From assembly GCF_001425625.1 (NCBI RefSeq), contig NZ_LMCP01000015.1, forward strand, positions 68,661 through 132,660: DNA of 64,000 bases. The letters run 5' to 3'. Shown here one piece after another: positions 36,222 through 44,845 of the stretch. The notes under the pieces are model-generated. The model saw only the letters and a list, made by a program, of their open reading frames with translations. It had not been told where the DNA came from and ran no database searches. Position numbers and translations under genes: made by a program. The number at the start of each line of letters is the position of its first letter. Positions within the stretch are counted from its first letter, which is position 1. This DNA comes from Mesorhizobium sp. Root102 (lineage in GTDB: Bacteria; Pseudomonadota; Alphaproteobacteria; Rhizobiales; Rhizobiaceae).

Positions 36222-36296
36222 TGGTGGGCGATGCAGGGATTGAACCTGCGACCCCACCCGTGTGAAGGGTGTGCTCTCCCGCTGAGCTAATCGCCC
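36222..36296 (-). tRNA. tRNA-Val(CAC), CCA encoded
   Basis: Folds as a standard tRNA on the minus strand: acceptor GGGCGAT/ATCGCCC, D-arm GCTC..GAGC, anticodon stem CACCC/GGGTG with loop TTCACAC (anticodon CAC), and T-arm GCAGG-TTCAATC-CCTGC. The encoded CCA is at 36222-36224. Confidence 0.95.
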
Positions 36297-36465
36297 GCTC
36301 GTTGCCCAAAGGCCAAGCGAGCCGCGATATAAGGGAGGCAGGTGCGGGAAGTCAAGGCGGTGTCGGGCGTTCTGACAAGGTCGATTTATGGCCCCCTCGG
36401 GCCTGTCTCCGACAAGACGCCCGTCGCTTCCCCAGGGCAATCGCATATGGATTCTTGCGAAGAAG

Positions 36466-36610
36466 GACCCCCGCCCTAACCCTCCCCACAAGGGGGAGAG
36501 AAGCTGCCGCGTGCTCTTCATCTTTGCGGTCAAAACGTCGGCAATTTTGCTGAGATCAGCGCCGACGGGATCTCCCTCCCCCTTGTGGGGAGGGGTTAGG
36601 GGTGGGGGTA
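36466..36610. repeat. Long inverted repeat
   Basis: Arms at about 36467-36501 and 36571-36609 are near-perfect reverse complements (CCCTCCCCACAAGGGGGAG and its complement) with about 70 bases between. Each arm also contains a short internal palindrome. Such elements recur in rhizobial intergenic DNA; function unknown. It lies between the tRNA and gph. Confidence 0.75.
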
Positions 36611-36661
36611 TTTGTAGGGCGCACGCCTTTGCCCTTTGCGATTGCCTTGGCCGCTTCCCCC

Positions 36662-37345
36662 TCACTGTCCCGCAGCGGCGATCAGCCTCTGCGCCAGATC
36701 GAGCGTCAGCGCGTCGAAATGCGAGATCACCGCCGAAGGTTCGAACTCGCGCACATGGCGGTCGGTGTAGCCGAAATCGACCGCCACCACCGGAATGCCG
36801 GCGGCCTTGGCGGTGTCGATGTCGGTTTGCGAATCGCCGACCATCAGCGCGCGATGCGCGTCGCCGCCGGCCAGCTTGATGGTCTCGGTCAGATGGCGCG
36901 GATCGGGCTTGCGGAAGGCGAACGTGTCCTGCCCGGCGATGGCCGCGAAATGCCTGGTCAGGCCGAGCGCCTCGATCAGCGCCAGCGAGTTGGCTTCGTA
37001 TTTGTTGGTGCAGATGGCCAGGAGATAGCCGGCCTCCTCGAAGCGCGCGATCGCCTCGACGACACCGGGGTAGGGGCGCGATTTGCCGGGGATGTTGATT
37101 GTGTAGTGGTCGAGGAACAGTTTCAGCAGCCGGTCGTGCTCCGCGACATCGAGCGATCGCTGCTGGGCCGCATGCGCCCGCTCGATCATCACCCGGCCGC
37201 CGTGACCGACAAAGCGCCTGAAACCGGCCTCGTCGACCGCCGCGAGCGCGCTGGCGGCAAGGCTGTGGTTCAAGCTGTCGAGCAGGTCCGGCGCTGTATC
37301 GATCAGCGTACCGTCGAGGTCGAACACGATGATCGGTCGGGTCAT
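36662..37345 (-). CDS. gph: Phosphoglycolate phosphatase
   Basis: HAD-family phosphatase of 227 residues that removes phosphate from 2-phosphoglycolate. Motif I is VFDLDGTLIDTAPDLL; the cap domain follows with GHGGRVMIERA; motif II is LAICTNKYEANS; motif III (KPDP) and IV (GDSQTDIDTAKAAG) close it. The gene may use ATG 37345; the frame stays open a further 57 bases. Divergent from rpiA. Confidence 0.93.
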   Translation of the reverse strand: MTRPIIVFDLDGTLIDTAPDLLDSLNHSLAASALAAVDEAGFRRFVGHGGRVMIERAHAAQQRSLDVAEHDRLLKLFLDHYTINIPGKSRPYPGVVEAIARFEEAGYLLAICTNKYEANSLALIEALGLTRHFAAIAGQDTFAFRKPDPRHLTETIKLAGGDAHRALMVGDSQTDIDTAKAAGIPVVAVDFGYTDRHVREFEPSAVISHFDALTLDLAQRLIAAAGQ

Positions 37346-37488
37346 GGTCTGTCCTGCGCAGATTTGTATAAGGGGGAGGCGATAAAGGCTGCGACGCGTC
37401 AAGGCAAGCGGGCTGGGGCAAGCCGGCCTGGCAAAGCTCGCTCAGGCAGGTCCAAGAGCCGGGCATTTCGCGGCGAACTTCCAGACAT

Positions 37489-37512
37489 GAAAAACCCGCC
37501 AAGGCGGCGGGT
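37489..37512 (-). terminator. Minus-strand terminator upstream of gph
   Basis: Stem ACCCGCC/GGCGGGT with a 5-base loop followed by TTTTTC on the minus strand. No coding gene lies upstream on that strand before rpiA, so it must end either a short RNA or a gph leader. Confidence 0.8.
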
Positions 37513-37726
37513 CGTTGGCGCAAATCAGCACCATGGGAAAATATGTAGCATAGCTGCCGCCACCGGATCAAGAAAAAATTCCTATCGGAGCTGTAGGGCA
37601 TCGCTCTCTGTCCGCGCGTGCACAACATGCCACGCGCCAACGGCAGCAGGCCGCCGCCAAAGGCTTTGACCAGACCGGCAAAGATGCTAGGAGCCCAAAA
37701 CGTCAGGTTTCGGGGCAGCAAACGGC

Positions 37727-38458
37727 ATGGATGCAAGGCAATTGAAGGTCGAAGCCGCACGCGCGGCGCTCGCCCATGTCACGGACGGCATGCGGCTCGG
37801 CATCGGCACCGGCACCACGGCCGAAGAGTTCGTGCGGCTGCTTGCCGAAAAGGTCGCCACCGGCATGACCATCGTCGGCGTGCCGACCTCGGAGCGCACG
37901 GCGTTGCTCTGCCGTGAGCTCGGCGTGCCATTGTCGACGCTGGAGGAAACACCCGAGCTCGATCTCACCATCGACGGCGCCGACGAAGTCGACCCGGAGC
38001 TGACCCTGATCAAGGGCGGCGGCGGCGCGCTGCTGCGTGAGAAGATCGTCGCCGCGGCGTCCCGGCGCATGATCGTCATTGCCGACCGCTCGAAGATGGT
38101 CGAGACGCTCGGCCGTTTTCCGCTGCCGATCGAAGTCAACCAGTTCGGCCTGCGCGCGACCGAAATCGCGATTGCTGCCGCGGCTGAAAAGCTCGGTCTT
38201 TCCGGTCCGGTCATATTGAGGATGACGGGGGGCCAGGCTTTTGTTACAGACGGCGGCCATTTTATCCTCGATGCATCTTTTGGCCGCATTCCGGATACAA
38301 GAGCGCTTTCGAATGCTCTGCACGCCATTCCGGGCGTGGTCGAGCATGGTCTTTTCATCGGGCTGGCTTCAGCGGCCATCATCGCCGGCGGCGACGGTAT
38401 CCAAACCGTCCATGCCGCCCGAAAACCAGGGAGTTCTACCGATCATGATGTTGCATAA
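37727..38458 (+). CDS. rpiA: Ribose-5-phosphate isomerase A
   Basis: Interconverts ribose-5-phosphate and ribulose-5-phosphate. Family landmarks are [15 protein letters not shown] (phosphate loop), [44 protein letters not shown] (active site) and [21 protein letters not shown]. Length of 243 is right. Its stop overlaps the next gene, which suggests a two-gene operon. Confidence 0.97.
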   Translation: MDARQLKVEAARAALAHVTDGMRLGIGTGTTAEEFVRLLAEKVATGMTIVGVPTSERTALLCRELGVPLSTLEETPELDLTIDGADEVDPELTLIKGGGGALLREKIVAAASRRMIVIADRSKMVETLGRFPLPIEVNQFGLRATEIAIAAAAEKLGLSGPVILRMTGGQAFVTDGGHFILDASFGRIPDTRALSNALHAIPGVVEHGLFIGLASAAIIAGGDGIQTVHAARKPGSSTDHDVA

Positions 38459-39044
38459 CCGGGTTCGCAGCCTTTGCGCCATTCTGGCGGCCTCGGCCGT
38501 TCTTGCCTTCTCTTCGCCGGCATTTTCGCAGGATGTCACGGAATCGCACCTGAAGGCCGCCCGCGCGGCGGTCGCGGCGATCCACGCGACCGACCCGTTC
38601 GACAACATCCTGCCGCAGGCGGCCGCCGCGCTAGAGTCGCAGCTTATCCAGAAGAACCCGGACATGCAGGAACTGATCGGCAAGACGATCGCCGAGAAGG
38701 CACTGGCGCTTGCCTCGCGCCGCGCCGACCTCGAGAAGGAAGCAGCACTCGCCTACGCAAAAGTGTTCTCCGAAAAGGAACTGACCGATATCGCCGCCTT
38801 CTACAATTCCGATTCGGGCAAGAAGCTGCTCGATAGCGGCCCAACGGTGACCCGCGACCTGGTCAAGGCAGCCGACATCTGGCAAAACGGCGTCGGCCGC
38901 GATCTCGCCCAGCAGGTTGGCGAAACGCTGGCCGCTGCGGCCAAAGCCAAGGCGCAGGCAGCACCAGCCGCGCCTGCTGACGGAGCCGCTCCGGCGGATG
39001 GCGCAGCACCCGCCGATGGTGCGGCCCCCGCGGACAACAACTGA
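38445..39044 (+). CDS. Secreted DUF2059 domain protein with alanine-rich tail
   Basis: About 199 residues: signal peptide (1-29, ending PAFSQ), a helical DUF2059 domain ([56 protein letters not shown]), and a low-complexity tail with four P-A-D units (38973-39041). The [16 protein letters not shown] block is the hallmark of DUF2059. Role unknown. ATG 38445 follows AGGGAG and overlaps rpiA by 14 bases. Confidence 0.87.
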   Translation: MMLHNRVRSLCAILAASAVLAFSSPAFSQDVTESHLKAARAAVAAIHATDPFDNILPQAAAALESQLIQKNPDMQELIGKTIAEKALALASRRADLEKEAALAYAKVFSEKELTDIAAFYNSDSGKKLLDSGPTVTRDLVKAADIWQNGVGRDLAQQVGETLAAAAKAKAQAAPAAPADGAAPADGAAPADGAAPADNN

Positions 39045-39063
39045 TCCTGCATTTCAAAACGGC

Positions 39064-39102
39064 CTAGAGCCCCACCCCGATGGAATCGGGATGGGGCTCT
39101 AG
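39064..39102. repeat. 18-bp inverted repeat
   Basis: Arms 39064-39081 and 39085-39102 pair over 18 bases with one mismatch (CTAGAGCCCC... and its complement) and a GGA loop. Directly downstream of the DUF2059 gene and followed by TTTAT, so it may also end that transcript. Confidence 0.75.
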
Positions 39103-39112
39103 CTCTTTATTT

Positions 39113-39183
39113 GAGCATGATCTCTGGACAAACGGTTTCCGTTTGTCCGAGAAAACCGGATTCCACTTTTCGGGATCATGCTA
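39113..39183. repeat. Palindromic intergenic repeat, copy 5
   Basis: Outer arms AGCATGATC/GATCATGCT (39114-39122, 39174-39182), inner hairpin GGACAAACG/CGTTTGTCC (39126-39134, 39140-39148), and core GAAAACCGGATTCCACTTTTC. Same family as copy 2. Confidence 0.85.
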
Positions 39184-39198
39184 TAGCGGCCATCTGCG

Positions 39199-39228
39199 AA
39201 AGCCCGGCTTGTCCGGGCTTTTCTTTTG
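39199..39228 (+). terminator. Rho-independent terminator
   Basis: Stem AAAGCCCGG/CCGGGCTTT (39199-39207, 39213-39221), loop CTTGT, tail TTCTTTT. It terminates transcription before gor. Confidence 0.85.
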
Positions 39229-39282
39229 ATGCCTGGCAGCCTACCTGTCTCTCACATTTCTGAAGCTTGAGGGAGCCGCGTC

Positions 39283-40674
39283 ATGGCCGGTCACGACTAC
39301 GATCTTTTCGTCATCGGCGGCGGCTCGGGCGGGGTGCGCGCGGCGCGCGTGGCGGCCGCGCTCGGCAAGCGTGTCGGCATCGCCGAGGAATACCGATATG
39401 GCGGCACCTGCGTCATCCGCGGCTGCGTGCCGAAAAAACTCTATGTCTATGCCTCGCAATTTCCCGAGCATTTCGCCGACGCCGCCGGCTATGGCTGGAC
39501 GGTGCCGGAAGCCAGTTTCGACTGGGGGACGCTGGTTGCCAACAAGGATCGCGAGATCAGCCGGCTGGAGGCGATCTACAAGAGGAACGTCGAGGGCGCC
39601 GGCGGCGAGACCTTTCACTCGCGCGCCATGATCGTCGATCCGCATGTGGTGCATCTTCTAGGCGAAGATCGCACCGTCACCGCCGACCAGATCCTGATCG
39701 CCACCGGTGGTCGCCCGGCGCCGCATCCGGCGCTGCCCGGTCACGAACATTGCATCTTTTCCAACGAGGCTTTCGACCTCAAGGAACTGCCCAAGGCGAT
39801 CATGATCGAAGGCGGCGGCTACATCGCCGTTGAGTTCGCCAACATCTTCCACGGTCTCGGCGTCGACACCACGCTGGTCTATCGCGGCAAGGAGATACTC
39901 AGCCGGTTCGACATGGACCTGCGGCGCATGCTGCACGAGACGATGGAGAAGAAGGGGATAAAGATCCTCTGCCATTCCGTGTCCGAATCAGTGCGCAAGC
40001 GGCCGGACGGCCGGCTCGACGCACTTCTCAGCAGCGGCAAGGTGCTGACGGTCGACCAGCTGATGCTGGCCATCGGCCGCATTCCCAACACCGAGAATAT
40101 GGGCCTGGAGGGCATCGGCCTGGAGATGACCAAGACCGGTGCGATCGCCGTCGACCAATACTCCCGCACCAACATCGACAACATCTGGGCGATCGGCGAC
40201 GTCACCAACCGCGTGCAGTTGACGCCGGTGGCGATCCACGAGGCGATGTGCTTCATCGAGACCGCCTTCAAGGGAAATCCGACCGCGCCAGACCATGAGA
40301 CGATCGCCACCGCCGTGTTTTCACAGCCGGAGATCGGCACCGTCGGCCTGTCGGAGGATGATGCCGTAAAACGCTTCGCCGACATCGAAATCTACCGCGC
40401 GACATTCCGGCCGATGCGGCACACGCTGTCCGGGCGCGACGAGAAGATGCTGATGAAGCTGGTCGTCGATGGAGCGTCGAAGAAAGTGCTTGGCGCCCAC
40501 ATACTGGGGCCGGACGCCGGCGAGATGGCGCAGCTTCTCGCCATTCCGCTGAAAGCCGGCCTGAGCAAGGATGATTTCGACCGCACGATGGCGGTGCATC
40601 CGACAGCGGCGGAAGAACTGGTCACCATGTACAAGCCGACCTATCGCGTGAAGGACGGCGAGCGGGTGGATTGA
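39283..40674 (+). CDS. gor: Glutathione-disulfide reductase
   Basis: NADPH flavoenzyme that keeps glutathione reduced, 463 residues. FAD motif FVIGGGSGGVRAAR; redox disulfide in GGTCVIRGCVPKKLYVYA; NAD(P) site MIEGGGYIAVEFAN; second FAD motif IWAIGDVTNRVQLTPVA; and the dimer-interface HPTAAEELVTM with the catalytic His. The VPKKLYVYA context marks glutathione rather than lipoamide enzymes. It follows its own terminator and converges on mgtE. Confidence 0.96.
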   Translation: MAGHDYDLFVIGGGSGGVRAARVAAALGKRVGIAEEYRYGGTCVIRGCVPKKLYVYASQFPEHFADAAGYGWTVPEASFDWGTLVANKDREISRLEAIYKRNVEGAGGETFHSRAMIVDPHVVHLLGEDRTVTADQILIATGGRPAPHPALPGHEHCIFSNEAFDLKELPKAIMIEGGGYIAVEFANIFHGLGVDTTLVYRGKEILSRFDMDLRRMLHETMEKKGIKILCHSVSESVRKRPDGRLDALLSSGKVLTVDQLMLAIGRIPNTENMGLEGIGLEMTKTGAIAVDQYSRTNIDNIWAIGDVTNRVQLTPVAIHEAMCFIETAFKGNPTAPDHETIATAVFSQPEIGTVGLSEDDAVKRFADIEIYRATFRPMRHTLSGRDEKMLMKLVVDGASKKVLGAHILGPDAGEMAQLLAIPLKAGLSKDDFDRTMAVHPTAAEELVTMYKPTYRVKDGERVD

Positions 40675-40711
40675 ACTCCGCCGCGGCAAGGCCATTTGCA
40701 CTCCGGAGCTG

Positions 40712-42076
40712 CTACAGCAGCGTTCCGCGCAGGATCACCAGCGCCACCGAGAAATAGATCACCAACCCGGTGACATCGACCAGCGTGGCGACGAATGGGG
40801 CCGATGCGCTGGCTGGATCGAAGCCGATGCGTTTCAAGGCGAACGGCAGCATCGACCCCGACAGCGAACCGAAGGTGACGATACCGACCAGTGCCGCACC
40901 GACCGTCGTGGCGATCAGCGGCCAGTGCGGGCCATAGTCGTAGAACCCCATATATTGCCAGAGCGCGACGCGGCAGATGCCGACCACGCCGAGCATTGCG
41001 CCGAGCACGAGGCCGGTCGGCAGCTCACGCAGCGCCACCCGCCACCAGTCGCCAAGACCGATCTCGCGCAGCGCCATCGCCCGGATGACGAGCGACGTCG
41101 CCTGCGAGCCGGAATTGCCGCCCGAGCTCATGATCAGCGGGATGAACAGCGTCAGCACGATCGCCTTCTCCAGCTCGCCCTCATAGCTTTGCATGGCGTT
41201 GGCCGTCAGCATCTCTGAGATGAACAGCGCGCACAGCCAGCCGCCGCGCTTCTTGATCATGGCGAGAAAGCTCATCTTCATGTACGGCTCGTCGAGGGCC
41301 TCCATGCCGCCGAAGCGGTGCACGTCCTCGGTCGTCTCCTCGATCATCGTGTCGACGATGTCGTCGATGGTGACGATGCCGAGGATCTTACCGTGGTCGA
41401 CGACCGGGACGGCAAGCAGATCGTATTTGGAGATCGTCTGTGCCAGGGTTTCGCGATCGGTCAGCGGGCTGACCGTCACCGGGACGCGGTCCGGCGCCAC
41501 CGTCATGATCGAGTCATCAGGATCACCGGTGATCAACCGGCGCAGGCCGGTCGAGCGCACAAGCAGGTGCGTTTCCGGATCGACGAGATAGATCGCGTAG
41601 ACGGTTTCGCGCGTCCGCTCGACCTTGCGGATGTAGTCGAGCGTGCGGCCGACGGTCCAGTCCGAGGGCACGCTGACGAACTCTGTCGTCATGATCGAAG
41701 CGGCACTGCCTTCGGGATAGCCGAGAATGGAAAGCAGTGTTGCGCGCAGCGGCGGCGCAAGCCCGCCGAGCAGCTCGGAACGGGCCGGCTCGTCGAGCTC
41801 GCGCAGGATGTCGGCGGCGCGGTCGACCGACATGGCGGTGAGCAGCTTGCCCGCCTTGGCGCGCGGCAGCGCCTCCATGAGTTCGGACGCGCCGTCAAGT
41901 TCAGGCTGATCGAAGATCTCGACCAGCCGCTCGAACGTCACTTCACAAAGCAGTTCCGTCGCGCTTTCGCGCGGCTCCCTGTTCAGGGCCTCGACAATGT
42001 CGGCGACGTGATCGTTGGCTAGGATACGGGCGATCGCGACGGCTTCGTCGCTCGCGACGGCGGTAAATTCGTTCAT
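40712..42076 (-). CDS. mgtE: Magnesium transporter MgtE
   Basis: Mg channel of 454 residues. An N-terminal helical domain (SATELLCEVTFERLVEIFDQPELD) is followed by two CBS domains (VPSDWTVGRTLDYIRKVER and LLAVPVVDHGKILGIVTIDDIVD) that close the pore when Mg is high, then five membrane helices with SSGGNSGSQATSLVIRAMAL and the C-terminal pore segments. Its start codon lies inside a hairpin of the leader, suggesting additional control of translation. Confidence 0.96.
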   Translation of the reverse strand: MNEFTAVASDEAVAIARILANDHVADIVEALNREPRESATELLCEVTFERLVEIFDQPELDGASELMEALPRAKAGKLLTAMSVDRAADILRELDEPARSELLGGLAPPLRATLLSILGYPEGSAASIMTTEFVSVPSDWTVGRTLDYIRKVERTRETVYAIYLVDPETHLLVRSTGLRRLITGDPDDSIMTVAPDRVPVTVSPLTDRETLAQTISKYDLLAVPVVDHGKILGIVTIDDIVDTMIEETTEDVHRFGGMEALDEPYMKMSFLAMIKKRGGWLCALFISEMLTANAMQSYEGELEKAIVLTLFIPLIMSSGGNSGSQATSLVIRAMALREIGLGDWWRVALRELPTGLVLGAMLGVVGICRVALWQYMGFYDYGPHWPLIATTVGAALVGIVTFGSLSGSMLPFALKRIGFDPASASAPFVATLVDVTGLVIYFSVALVILRGTLL

Positions 42077-42205
42077 GGTTCACTCCTTGCCATCCGGCAG
42101 GACATGAACCATGAGAGGTCACGTCTAGGCGGACGGCGGTTGCGTTCGACTGTGACTGTCGCCAGGCATGGCGCGGTGACCTTTCCGTTTGCGGGTTCCT
42201 AGTTT
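42077..42205 (-). promoter_or_regulatory. Structured mgtE leader
   Basis: A hairpin with arms 42105-42113 and 42074-42082 (9 bp, perfect) plus an inner stem with one bulge hides the AAGGAG site and the AUG. Upstream, AGGTCAC/GTGACCT (7 bp; 42176-42182 with 42116-42122) and CTAGG/CCTAG (42198-42202 with 42125-42129) could form alternative, interleaved pairings. Looks like a riboswitch-type leader, not matched to a known class. Confidence 0.6.
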
Positions 42206-42348
42206 GACTGTCTGCAAGCGGGCGCAACATAGGAGCGCGCCTTGCCGTGTCAATCGCGGGGAGGGAGGGAAATGCCGGCGAGTGGCACAGATCGCGCGAC
42301 TGTGATCGCAGGCCGCCGCATGACACGGCCGGCTCGGGTCGAAGCGTC

Positions 42349-44346
42349 TTATTTCTGCTTTAGCCGACGCGAGAAACGCAGCCACTTGTCCTCGACCGGC
42401 CTTGGCTGCGCGAGAATGGTGGTGAGCTCGACAGGCAGGGTCGGAACCAGCGGCTTCTTGGTGGCGACGCCGTCGGCGATAGCGACGATGCTGTGATAGA
42501 ATTCGCTGCCGGTCATCGATCGCGGCGCCACCGCCTCGTGCATGACGCTGATCACCGTGACATCGGGGCAGTTGTCCTTGATGGCCTGGTGGAAAGCAAT
42601 TTTACCATCGGGGTCGAGCGCGCCGGTTGCCTCGTCGAGGAACAGCAGTCCCGGCTGCTGCAACACGATACGGGCCACCACCAGCTTCTGTTTCTGGCCG
42701 CCCGACAGGACCTGATCCCAGCTTTTGCCTTCGCGGTTTTCGTCGGCCATGTGCTCGATAAAGTCGCCCAGGCCGGCCTTGTGCAGCGCGGACGCGACCT
42801 GCGCGTCGCCATGGTCGTGCTCGGAGCCGGGCAGGCAGACCAGCTGTTTCAGCGACACCGGCTGCAGCTTGACCTCCTGGGCGGCATAGAAACTCTTGAC
42901 GCCTTCGGGGAAAACAATGGTGCCGCGGCCATAGGGCCACAGGCCGTTGATCGCCTTGATCAGCGAAGTCTTGCCGCAACCGGACTCGCCTTTCAGGAAG
43001 GTCCATTCGCCGCGCCGGAAGCGCAAATTGGCGGCACTGAGGAACGGCGTGGCATCCTCGCCCTGATGCGCCAGTTCGAGCTTCTGGATGGTCAGACCGA
43101 AAACCGGGTTCTGGTTGGTATAGTGGAAGTCGGAGCAGCCGGTCTGGCTGTAGAATTCCTGCGGATGCTGGACATTCTCGATCGCGTTGGCCAGCTCGGT
43201 GACACGCTGGCTGTTGGCACGCAGCGTGGCGATGGCGGGCATGACGTGGATGAACCACGAACACTGGCCGATCAGAGAATTGACCAGTTCGGAGCCGGTT
43301 ATGTAGCCCTTGAGATCGAGGCCGTTGTGGATGAACGGCACCAGGCCTGGTCCGTAGGCGACAATGCGGGCGCCGATGAAATTGTAGATCAGCTCGAACG
43401 ACATGTAGACGGTGTTGACGATGTTCAGCCGCGTCCAGGTGCCGTCGATGTCGACATAGAGCCGGCCGTGCATGGTCTTCTGGACGCCTTCCCCCTGAGA
43501 CGCCGCGACATGGAAGCTGCGGCGCAGAAACGTGGTCAGTTCGCCGCGATAGCTGCCTTCGGCCTGCTGCATCCTGACGTTGAGGCGCTCGAGCAGGCTG
43601 CCGAGCTTGACCGCGATCCACGTGTTCAGCGGCACGTAGGTGGCGACGGCCAGGAAGGCGAGGACAGCGCTGCCATAGCTGCCGAGGAACTCCAGCCCCT
43701 TCACCTCGACGGAGTTTTCGAGCAGCTTCTGGCCGACGAAATAGAGCGAAGTGGCGACGGCCAGCACGCCCATGGCGAGCCCGATGGCGCCGCCGGTCAT
43801 GTCCTTGATGGATTCCTGGATGCGCTGGTCGATGTTGTCGGGGGCCGGCGCGCCGCTGCCGGTCGACGTATGCTGGGCATGGAAATGCGTATGGTTGCCA
43901 TCCAGCAACGCTTCGTTGAAGCGGCTGTCCAGCCAGCCGCGCCATTTGCGGTGCAATGTCGCCGAGACAAGGTTGCGGATGCCGGTGAAGCCGGCGTCCT
44001 TGAGCACGACCAGCAGCACGAGGATGCCGGCATTGACCAATAGCGAGCGAAGCGGCGTGGTGTTGGCGGCGTCATGGAAGAAGGCGATCGAGTTGACCAG
44101 TTCGCCGGAGGCCTCGGCGAACCAGACACCGGCCTTGCTGGAAAGCGCCGTGAGCAGCGCGATCACCAGCGTCAGTGTCCAGGCTTCCTTCCAGCGGTCC
44201 GAGACCCAGTAAGCCCGCATCAGGCCCCAGAAGCTGCGCATCGACGATACCGGCGTCTGATGCGATCGCCCTGCGGCATCGCGAGGTGTTTTTTCCGGTA
44301 CTGACTCTTGCGATGGTCTACCGACCCGAATCACGATCCCGCCCAA
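42349..44346 (-). CDS. ABC transporter, fused SbmA/BacA-like membrane domain and ATPase
   Basis: A 665-residue half-transporter of the inner membrane. After a 35-residue tail it has about six hydrophobic segments (roughly 55-330) of the SbmA/BacA type, with ATLHRKWRGWLDSRFNEALLDG and RRSFHVAASQGEGVQKTMHGRL. The ATPase has Walker A GESGCGKTS, Q-region, signature LSGGQKQK and Walker B LLFLDEATGALD. This build resembles YddA and BclA, which move peptides in rhizobia. Substrate not determined. Promoter in the 500-base gap upstream. Confidence 0.85.
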   Translation of the reverse strand: MGGIVIRVGRPSQESVPEKTPRDAAGRSHQTPVSSMRSFWGLMRAYWVSDRWKEAWTLTLVIALLTALSSKAGVWFAEASGELVNSIAFFHDAANTTPLRSLLVNAGILVLLVVLKDAGFTGIRNLVSATLHRKWRGWLDSRFNEALLDGNHTHFHAQHTSTGSGAPAPDNIDQRIQESIKDMTGGAIGLAMGVLAVATSLYFVGQKLLENSVEVKGLEFLGSYGSAVLAFLAVATYVPLNTWIAVKLGSLLERLNVRMQQAEGSYRGELTTFLRRSFHVAASQGEGVQKTMHGRLYVDIDGTWTRLNIVNTVYMSFELIYNFIGARIVAYGPGLVPFIHNGLDLKGYITGSELVNSLIGQCSWFIHVMPAIATLRANSQRVTELANAIENVQHPQEFYSQTGCSDFHYTNQNPVFGLTIQKLELAHQGEDATPFLSAANLRFRRGEWTFLKGESGCGKTSLIKAINGLWPYGRGTIVFPEGVKSFYAAQEVKLQPVSLKQLVCLPGSEHDHGDAQVASALHKAGLGDFIEHMADENREGKSWDQVLSGGQKQKLVVARIVLQQPGLLFLDEATGALDPDGKIAFHQAIKDNCPDVTVISVMHEAVAPRSMTGSEFYHSIVAIADGVATKKPLVPTLPVELTTILAQPRPVEDKWLRFSRRLKQK

Positions 44347-44845
44347 ACCTTTTTTCTTTTGTTACGGATGGTAACACCAATTGATCATTTTCCATTAATT
44401 TTTGAAGCTGGCCGAACGGATTACACCCAACGGCCGTTGCCAAGAGGCAACAGATGACACGCTGAAATAGGGCGGCAACAGCCGGCAAAAATCAGGATAT
44501 CGTTATTGATTTCAAGCGCTTGACCTGCGGTGGCATGCCGTCGAAGAAGCTTCCCTAAGGGAAGGTTTTCACACGGTTTCGTGTACTCGAAATCGTACGG
44601 ACCGCGCGATTTTCTCAAAGCGGGCTGGCCCGCACATCGGAAAATTTGCCGTTCGTGACCTCGCCGGGTTTGCCGCTATCGTCATTGCCGGAGGCAGGAA
44701 GTGACCGGAAAATCGTCTGAGCGGCGCGTTTCGTCTTGTCGGGTCAGCTCAGGAACTGCGTTTGACAATTCATCCGTTCGGGATTGAACCTTGCCAGCAT
44801 TGTCGACACCCATGCATGTCCGGTTCTCCAACAAGGAAGTTCCCA
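44347..44845. other. 500-base intergenic region
   Basis: Promoter region for the divergent ABC transporter and secreted-protein genes. It contains a short hairpin CTTCCCTAAGGGAAG (about 44550). Short open frames on both strands are not protein-like. No other feature supported. Confidence 0.5.

Noticed and set aside
35886..36290. Plus-strand 134-residue open frame ending in QGLNLRPHPCEGCALPLS
   Set aside because: The ending is the well-known false peptide from reading through the antisense of a tRNA-Val gene; the rest is intergenic.
17719..39183. CRISPR array
   Set aside because: The repeats are palindromic, scattered kilobases apart and lack regular spacers.
42493..44043. Plus-strand 516-residue open frame
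   Set aside because: Antisense shadow of the BacA-like ABC transporter gene.
44421..44618. Minus-strand 65-residue open frame
   Set aside because: Not protein-like, no ribosome site; left as intergenic.
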